Shown here piece by piece: positions 58,699 to 64,000 of a stretch of 64,000 nt of DNA. Location: assembly GCA_020249145.1 (NCBI GenBank), contig JADCGF010000027.1:62001-126000 (forward strand), written 5' to 3'. The notes under the pieces are model-generated. The model was not told where the DNA came from. It saw only the letters and a program-made list of their open reading frames with translations, and searched no databases. The position numbers and the translations under genes were made by a program. Each line of letters starts with the position of its first letter. The first letter of the stretch is position 1. The stretch comes from Roseomonas sp. (lineage in GTDB: Bacteria > Pseudomonadota > Alphaproteobacteria > Acetobacterales > Acetobacteraceae).

Positions 58699-58727
58699 CA
58701 TATAGACGGGTGGGTCGGGCCCGTCAA
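58699..58727 (-). promoter_or_regulatory. Sigma-70-type promoter of rplU-rpmA
   Basis: Minus-strand TTGACG (58722-58727), 17-bp spacer, TATATG (58699-58704). Transcription would begin near 58692, about 95 nt before rplU. This is the best promoter match in the window. Confidence 0.7.
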
Positions 58728-58806
58728 CGCTGGAGATTGCGCGGAGGGGCCGAGGCAATTATAGGGGGGCTCTGTTCTGGGGGAGGGCCATCTTCCCCGT
58801 GCCGCT

Positions 58807-59258
<452 letters not shown>

Positions 59259-60044
59259 TCAGATCAGCGGCGCACACACTCGGCGCGGACCATTCCTTGT
59301 GTCGAGCGTGGCGATCACCGCCTCCACCCCATAGGCGCTGGCGAGCATCTCGGCAGTGACCAATGCCTCAGGTGGCGCGGGACCCACCAGCGCGCCCGCA
59401 TGCAGCAGCATCGCGGCATCACCCACCAAGAACGCGTGATCCGGATGATGGGTGGTCATCAAGACCGCAAGCCCATCACGCGCCGCAAGGGCACGAACCT
59501 CACGCAGTACAAGCGCCTGATTGCCGAAATCGAGGCTCGCGGTCGGCTCATCCAGCACAAGGCACTGCGCCTCCTGCGCCAGGGCGCGCGCGATCAGCAC
59601 AAGCTGCCGTTCTCCGCCGGAAAGCTCTGTGACGGGACGATCAGCAAGGCGGGCGATGCCAAGCCGTTCGAGTGCTTCTTCCGCAACCCGCATATCCTGC
59701 GCACCAGGCGCGGCAAGCAGGGGCAAGCGCGCGGCGCGCCCCATGGCAACAACATCGCGTGCCGCATAGGCAAAGCCACCAGGTGTTGCCTGCGGCACAT
59801 AGGCCAGGCGGCGCGCAACATCGCGCCGCGAAAGCGCCGGCAGGGCCTGATCGCCAAGCCTGACCTCGCCAGCCAGCGGCGGCAGCAATCCAAGCAGGGT
59901 GCGAAGCAGCGTTGTCTTGCCACCGCCATTCGGGCCGAGCAGACACAACACCTTGCCGGGTTCAAGCGCGAAGGAGATATCGGCAGCGATGATGCGCTGA
60001 CCATAACCAACCGATAAGCCGCGCGCTTCCAGCAGAAATGTCAT
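59259..60044 (-). CDS. ABC transporter ATPase, FecE/BtuD type (possible molybdate/tungstate importer)
   Basis: ATPase of a type II (FecBCDE-like) importer, 261 aa from the ATG at 60044. Walker A GPNGGGKTT (37-45), signature LSGGERQLVLIARAL, Walker B CLVLDEPTASLDF and the H-loop MTTHHPDH are intact. It overlaps the permease gene by 4 bp (ATGA). Close relatives move Fe-siderophores, haem or B12. However, the operon also holds a Mop-like TOBE protein and a ModA-like protein, so molybdate or tungstate transport like MolBCA is a good alternative (inference). Confidence 0.88.
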   Translation of the reverse strand: MTFLLEARGLSVGYGQRIIAADISFALEPGKVLCLLGPNGGGKTTLLRTLLGLLPPLAGEVRLGDQALPALSRRDVARRLAYVPQATPGGFAYAARDVVAMGRAARLPLLAAPGAQDMRVAEEALERLGIARLADRPVTELSGGERQLVLIARALAQEAQCLVLDEPTASLDFGNQALVLREVRALAARDGLAVLMTTHHPDHAFLVGDAAMLLHAGALVGPAPPEALVTAEMLASAYGVEAVIATLDTRNGPRRVCAPLI

Positions 60045-61036
60045 GCCGCACTTCCACGCCGCAGGCGTACCAGCAGCCACAGAAACAGCGGCGTTCCCAA
60101 CACTGCGGTAAGGATGCCCAAAGGAAGTTCGGTTCTTCCCGCGACACGCGCCAGCGTATCAACAAACAGCAGAAAGGCAGCGCCAAGCAGCGCCGAAAGC
60201 GGGATCAATCGCCGCAAATCCGGCCCTCCAAGCAGGCGCGCCATATGCGGCACCACAAGCCCAATCCAACCAACCGCACCCGCCAAGGCGGTGACAGAAG
60301 CCGTGGCAAGCGTTGCCCCTGCAACCGCGCCTGCCCGCAGCGCCGCCGTATTCACGCCAAGGGCGCGGGCTTCATCTTCGCCAAGGGTGAGCAGGTTCAA
60401 GCGCCATCGCAGCAGCAATAGCAGCACAAGCCCCATAATCGCAGCCGGGGCGGCAGCCAGCATGTCATTGGGTGTTGCGCCGGAAAGCGTGCCCAGCAGC
60501 CAGAAGGTGATGGCCGGTAATTGATTATACGGGTCGGCAAGGATCTTCAGCAGGCTGATGGCTGCTCCCATCAATGCACCTAAGGCAATACCCGCCAGGA
60601 TCAGAACCAGCACCGGGTCCCCCTGGCCCCTTACCGTTGCGCTGAGCGCAGCCACCGCCGCGACAGCGGCAATGCCGCCGGCAAAGGCCATGCCCTGAAC
60701 CGCCGCAACTGGCAGGCCGAGGAAAATACCAAGCACCGCCCCAAGCGAAGCGCCGGCTGAAACGCCTAGTAGATCTGGTGACGCCAAAGGATTGCGGAAC
60801 ATGCCCTGAAAGGCAGCACCCGCCGCTGCCAGGCATGCCCCGACCAGGATCGCCGCAGCGACGCGAGGTGCGCGAATATTCCAAAAGACAATCGCGCCCG
60901 TTCCGGTATCCGCACCGGTCAGGATCGCCCAAAGCTGCGTGGGCGTAATCGGGAAGCGCCCAACCGCCAACGCGCCGAGTATCGCCACAAACAGGGCAAG
61001 GATGCCCACGCCCCAGGCCAATGTTCCGCGCCTCAC
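60041..61036 (-). CDS. ABC transporter permease, FecCD family
   Basis: 331-aa permease with about ten hydrophobic segments. FecCD/BtuC-family signatures include IRAPRVAAAILVGACLAAAGAAFQGMFRNPLASPDLLG in consecutive parts, SGATPNDMLAA and GFVVPHMARL-like IGLVVPHMARLLGGPDLR. It works as a homodimer with the downstream ATPase. It overlaps both neighbours by 4 bp, so binding protein, permease and ATPase form one translation-coupled unit. Confidence 0.93.
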   Translation of the reverse strand: MRRGTLAWGVGILALFVAILGALAVGRFPITPTQLWAILTGADTGTGAIVFWNIRAPRVAAAILVGACLAAAGAAFQGMFRNPLASPDLLGVSAGASLGAVLGIFLGLPVAAVQGMAFAGGIAAVAAVAALSATVRGQGDPVLVLILAGIALGALMGAAISLLKILADPYNQLPAITFWLLGTLSGATPNDMLAAAPAAIMGLVLLLLLRWRLNLLTLGEDEARALGVNTAALRAGAVAGATLATASVTALAGAVGWIGLVVPHMARLLGGPDLRRLIPLSALLGAAFLLFVDTLARVAGRTELPLGILTAVLGTPLFLWLLVRLRRGSAA

Positions 61037-62100
61037 GCTGGTAGCGGCATGGCTGGGCGCAGCAGAGCCTCGATCTGGGAGGGCTCAGGACGGCGATGAT
61101 AAAAAAGGTCATGAAAATCAGCGACCGCCGCAGCAAGCCCATCTGGTCGGCGCAGCCCAAAGAGAACGGGCAACCACATCAGGCCCAAAAGCCTGTTCAC
61201 CGCAGGCGGAAAATCCACCCAGCCAAAAGGTAGGCCTGGCGCCAAGGCGACACGCCCTGCACGCACGGCAGGCACGGCGGACCATAGCCGATCTGTTCTT
61301 ATCGTCGTCAGGAATTCCGGGTGGATGGCGATGATCCAATCAGGATTCCAGGCAAACACCTGCTCCATACTGATCTGGACCAGACTGCCGGCGCCAAGCG
61401 CTGAAGCCGCAACATTTTCGGCACCGGCGAATTCGATGATTTCAGTATTGATGGACCCGGCAACGCCAGTCTCAAGCCCGCGTGGCCCGCGCACGTATAA
61501 CACGCGTGGGCGTCCCTTGCGGCGTAACGCCTCCGCAGCCTCCAGGGCATCAGCGATGATGCGCTCGGCGGTGCTGGCGCGCATTTCCGCATCCTGCTGG
61601 CGGCCCAGAATGGCGCCGAGCAACCGATAGGTTTCGGGTATCTTTGCAAGCGCCCCATCAAGCAGCAGGGTTGGTAAAGCGGTCTGTGCCTGCACCCGCT
61701 CCATCAGGGAAACAAAGACAGGCCGTACCGACCCGTAATCCAGCACCAGATCGGGCTTTTCCCGCAGCACGGCTTCAATATTCGCGGTATTGTCGCGCCC
61801 GGTCAGACGCCCGATTTCCGGCAGGCTGGCGGCCTCCGGCAGCATGAAGGCCGCCTCGGCGGGGCGCGGTGGGCGGGCCGGCCAGCCCAGAAGCATTTCA
61901 GGCGCCAGGGTATAGAGCAGGATCGCCGCCGGCGGACCCGCTGGAAAGATGCGCCTGATCTGATCCGGCACGCCAATGCGCCGACCGGTTGCATCCGCAA
62001 CCATGCGTTCCGCACGCCCCGGGGCGGCGAAAAGACACGGGGCAGCAAGCAGGGTGCGGCGCGACAGCAAAGGCCTAAGCCTGAGTGCCAACCATGACAT
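61033..62100 (-). CDS. ABC transporter substrate-binding protein, FecB/BtuF/MolA type
   Basis: 355-aa class III solute-binding protein. The N-terminus (SRRTLLAAPCLFAAPGRAE) is an export signal with twin arginines. The mature part shows DATGRRIGVPDQIRRIFPAGPP, NIEAVLREKPDLVLDYGSV, RVLYVRGPRGLETG and FAWNPDWIIAIHPEF, matching cobalamin/Fe/molybdate-binding BtuF-like proteins. The hinge helix typical of this class is implied by AETYR-like stretches. Its start overlaps the mop gene by 26 bp. The ligand cannot be read directly; context suggests an oxyanion. Confidence 0.85.
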   Translation of the reverse strand: MSWLALRLRPLLSRRTLLAAPCLFAAPGRAERMVADATGRRIGVPDQIRRIFPAGPPAAILLYTLAPEMLLGWPARPPRPAEAAFMLPEAASLPEIGRLTGRDNTANIEAVLREKPDLVLDYGSVRPVFVSLMERVQAQTALPTLLLDGALAKIPETYRLLGAILGRQQDAEMRASTAERIIADALEAAEALRRKGRPRVLYVRGPRGLETGVAGSINTEIIEFAGAENVAASALGAGSLVQISMEQVFAWNPDWIIAIHPEFLTTIRTDRLWSAVPAVRAGRVALAPGLPFGWVDFPPAVNRLLGLMWLPVLFGLRRPDGLAAAVADFHDLFYHRRPEPSQIEALLRPAMPLPA

Positions 62101-62290
62101 CGGAAGCCTTGATCACGGCCACAGCCTGTCCGCCAATCGCAAGGCCAAGCTCTTCGGCGGATTCATTCGTGATGGCCGCCGTGACAATGACGCTTGGCGC
62201 TACCTCAATCGTCACATGGGTTGTCGTGACACCCTTGCGAATGCCGGTAATGACGCCAGGAAATTGGTTTCGGGCAGAAAGCCTGAGCAT
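62075..62290 (-). CDS. mop: Molybdopterin/molybdate-binding TOBE protein (Mop)
   Basis: 71-aa single TOBE domain: MLRLSARNQFPGVITGIRKG, VTTTHVTIEVAPSVIVTAAI and TNESAEELGLAIGGQAVAVIKASDVMV (in parts). Mop proteins bind molybdate or tungstate in multimers and buffer it. The ATG at 62290 has AAAGG at a good distance; a start at 62305 would add five residues. It lies between the ModA-like gene and the FecB-like gene and overlaps the latter, tying the transporter to oxyanions. Confidence 0.88.
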   Translation of the reverse strand: MLRLSARNQFPGVITGIRKGVTTTHVTIEVAPSVIVTAAITNESAEELGLAIGGQAVAVIKASDVMVGTQA

Positions 62291-62309
62291 GGTGAAGCCT
62301 TTCATCCAA

Positions 62310-63104
62310 TCAGCGGTTGGGCAGCCCTGGGGCCACAAAGCCGTGGCGGTCCAGGATGGCCTGAGCGGCGGGAGATAGCAGAAACATCGCGAATTGGGTG
62401 GCCTCTGGCCGATCCGACAGCAAAATCATCCCGTAATCCGCTGCGACCGATAGCGCTGCGGGCACGGCGACCTGCCGCAGCGATGGGTCGGCGGCACGCG
62501 CCAATACGGCATTGGTGCAATAGGTTAGGAAGATATCGGCGGCATTGCGTTCAAATTGCCAAGCATAGAGATCGCGCCCTTCGGGTGGCCGCGCACTATC
62601 CGGCCCACCTGTCAGCAACAAGGCCTTGCCTTCCAGCGAGGCCTTGGCGCCCGGGCGCAGCGCTTCGGCGCGGGCGAATAGGGCAAAGGCGTAATCGCCG
62701 GCGGGATCGGCGCGCGGCGTGGAGGTACCAAGCCGTATTGCCGGATCAAGCAGCCGGTCCAGCAAGGTATCGGGGGTAACCTCAAGGCCCTGGCGCGTGA
62801 TGGCGCAAAGCGCGTTGCGGGCGAATAACACTGTAGGACGATTGCGTTCGCGCCCAACCGCTTCTGGATGTTCCATATTGGCTGAGGCGAAGACCTCGAA
62901 GGGCTCACCGGCTGCGATACGCTGCCGCAACAGACCAGAAGGCGCGTAGGTTTGCGTGACCGTGGTCCCGCCTGCGCCACGCGCGAAGGTTTGCGCAACC
63001 TCCGCAAGCGCTGCCCTGAGCGACCCGGCTGCGGCAAGACGGACGGGTTCGGCTGATGCTGGCATGGCAAAGAGGACCACGGCGAGAAATGCGGCAATCC
63101 TCAT
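62310..63104 (-). CDS. modA: ModA-like molybdate/oxyanion-binding protein
   Basis: 264-aa periplasmic binding protein from the ATG at 63104 with a clear signal peptide (RIAAFLAVVLFAMPASA). The family start VRLAAAGSLRAALAEVAQTF and the SGLLRQRIAAGEPFEVFASA ligand-region motif are ModA-like. In canonical systems ModA feeds ModBC, but no modB or modC follows; instead come mop and a FecBCD-type importer. A tungstate- or other oxyanion-specific role is possible. First gene of the cluster. Confidence 0.8.
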   Translation of the reverse strand: MRIAAFLAVVLFAMPASAEPVRLAAAGSLRAALAEVAQTFARGAGGTTVTQTYAPSGLLRQRIAAGEPFEVFASANMEHPEAVGRERNRPTVLFARNALCAITRQGLEVTPDTLLDRLLDPAIRLGTSTPRADPAGDYAFALFARAEALRPGAKASLEGKALLLTGGPDSARPPEGRDLYAWQFERNAADIFLTYCTNAVLARAADPSLRQVAVPAALSVAADYGMILLSDRPEATQFAMFLLSPAAQAILDRHGFVAPGLPNR

Positions 63105-63373
63105 GGCATCAACCCACACGCTGGGAAATGGGGCGCAGCGCTATACGGCGGAGCCGAAATGGTGGGGTATGGTGAATGGAACATGGCGCGTCTCCGTTGA
63201 GGCTCTCACACGGCGGCGCCACTCAGCGCGAAGCGCGGGCGAGAACCCAGGCAGTTCGTGCCTGTGGGAGGCGCCAAAATTGGCGCAACACAAGGCAAAA
63301 CCAGTCGAGTGTCGCCTAGCAAATTGTCTTGGCAGCGTCACCAGCAGACGAACGCGAAGCACTATAAGGCCGA

Positions 63374-63754
63374 CTAAAAAATGCGCGCCACCTGCTCCCC
63401 CCACGGCAGCTTCGCCAACTCCACCATTTCATTGATCGAAATCGCCGGCGCCCGCCGCTTCACAACCAGCGCCTCCAACACCCCGGGCGCCAGATAGGCC
63501 AGCCGGATCATCCGGCCGATAAACCGCTCAGAAACCCCCTCCTTCCCCGCAATATCCTGCAGGGTGGAAGCCTCCCCCTCCTCCAACTGCCGCCGCCACT
63601 TCCAGGCCCGCGCAATGGCCCGCAACACATGCGGGTCCTGGCCATGGCTGCCGGGCAACCCCGCATCCTCGGGCGGCAGGATCTTTGGCCGCCCGTTGCG
63701 CTTGCGGAGGGTCAGTGGGATCACAACCCGGATGCTGGTGGCAGTCTCACTCAT
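63374..63754 (-). CDS. Recombinase-associated small protein with helix-turn-helix
   Basis: 126-aa basic protein. The middle reads STLQDIAGKEGVSERFIGRMIRLAYLAPGVLEALV (in parts), which looks like a ParB/sigma-type helix-turn-helix; the N-terminus (IPLTLRKRNGRPKILPPEDA) is basic. It starts inside the end of the recombinase gene (4-bp ATGA overlap). Such small proteins regularly follow large serine recombinases in alphaproteobacterial phage-like elements; their role is not established. It might help DNA targeting. Confidence 0.7.
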   Translation of the reverse strand: MSETATSIRVVIPLTLRKRNGRPKILPPEDAGLPGSHGQDPHVLRAIARAWKWRRQLEEGEASTLQDIAGKEGVSERFIGRMIRLAYLAPGVLEALVVKRRAPAISINEMVELAKLPWGEQVARIF

Positions 63755-64000
63755 GCAAAGGCCTCCTCTTTCGCGGGCAGCAGCATGTCCCGCAGGACCA
63801 GACCGAGCCCTTCCTTACGCAGATCAACCGCGATGCCATTCGTGCCGACGGTGATGCGCTCGACCAGCAATTGGACGATGCGCGCCTGCTCGGCCGGGTA
63901 CAGCGCGCCCCAAAGCCGCTCAAACCCGGCAAGGGTCGCAACCACGGCGGCTTCCTCTACCGGCGCGCCTTCGCGGCGCAGCGCGGCAATGGTGCGGGCG
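63751..64000 (-). CDS. C-terminal part of a large serine recombinase (cut by right edge)
   Basis: Only the last 83 or so codons lie in the window and the frame is open to position 64000. The sequence GFERLWGALYPAEQARIVQLLVERITVG is the characteristic end of the recombinase family protein group (resolvase/invertase N-terminal domain, recombinase domain, zinc ribbon). Catalytic residues would lie beyond the edge. It overlaps the small downstream gene by 4 bp. It marks a mobile or phage-derived element reaching into the window. Confidence 0.7.
   Translation of the reverse strand, partial: ARTIAALRREGAPVEEAAVVATLAGFERLWGALYPAEQARIVQLLVERITVGTNGIAVDLRKEGLGLVLRDMLLPAKEEAFA

Noticed and set aside
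63105..63373. ModE-type operator or molybdenum-cofactor riboswitch upstream of the ModA-like gene
   Set aside because: No ATATA-type palindrome and no cofactor-riboswitch core could be recognised by eye.

Overview
The window is a GC-rich chromosomal segment from an alphaproteobacterium. Gene content and order (ntrYX-dat-HAD-hfq-hflX, clpP-clpX-lon-hup-tRNA-nuoA..N-birA-coaX-rnj-DUF1467-proS-lolCD, rplU-rpmA-obgE-proB) fit Rhodospirillales. The soil/water-type oxidative genes (AtuA-like, flavin monooxygenase, MmgE/PrpD) suggest a Roseomonas-like member of Acetobacteraceae. The taxon is an inference; no rRNA or species marker is present.

Layout. 1-8.2 kb (+): ntrY (cut by the left edge), ntrX, a D-amino acid aminotransferase, a HAD phosphatase, hfq, hflX, an inositol-monophosphatase-family enzyme and greB, mostly with 4-bp overlaps. 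8.2-14.7 kb: mazG, an AT-rich orphan gene, dnaE (all -), a HupE/UreJ-like membrane protein (+) and a small exported protein (-). 14.7-18 kb (-): lolD, lolC, proS. 18.0-18.4 kb is a structured intergenic region with a possible small RNA. 18.4-36.0 kb (-) is one unbroken run: all 14 nuo genes in order A to N with no foreign insertions, then birA, coaX, RNase J and DUF1467, closed by an intrinsic terminator. 36.2-41.5 kb (-): tRNA-Asp, tRNA-Val, HU, lon, clpX, clpP. 41.5-49.5 kb (-): metallo-hydrolase, tatD, metG, holB, tmk, D,D-carboxypeptidase, rlpA and a lytic transglycosylase. 49.6-55.7 kb is accessory: MmgE/PrpD, tRNA-Ser(UGA), a cytochrome-b561-like gene, an aldo/keto reductase remnant, and an LLM monooxygenase/DUF4387/AtuA-like cluster. 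55.7-58.7 kb (-): proB, obgE, rpmA, rplU. 58.8-64 kb: tRNA-Ser(CGA), an AT-rich gene-poor gap, a probable oxyanion (molybdate/tungstate) uptake cluster, then a serine recombinase cut by the right edge with its small companion.

How the genes work together. Most of the window is housekeeping: respiration (complex I), protein quality control (ClpXP, Lon), RNA control (Hfq, RNase J, GreB), cell-wall maturation and lipoprotein export, replication (DnaE, HolB) and translation (MetG, ProS, tRNAs, L21/L27, ObgE). Less ordinary signals are: (i) a two-solute-binding-protein transporter cluster combining a ModA-like protein, a Mop-like TOBE protein and a FecBCD-type importer; (ii) a possible terminated small RNA plus a long inverted repeat upstream of proS; (iii) an hflX start that seems to be CTG; (iv) an AT-rich orphan between mazG and dnaE; (v) a rare-codon patch inside metG; (vi) a recombinase module at the right edge. 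I saw no CRISPR array and no complete insertion sequence.
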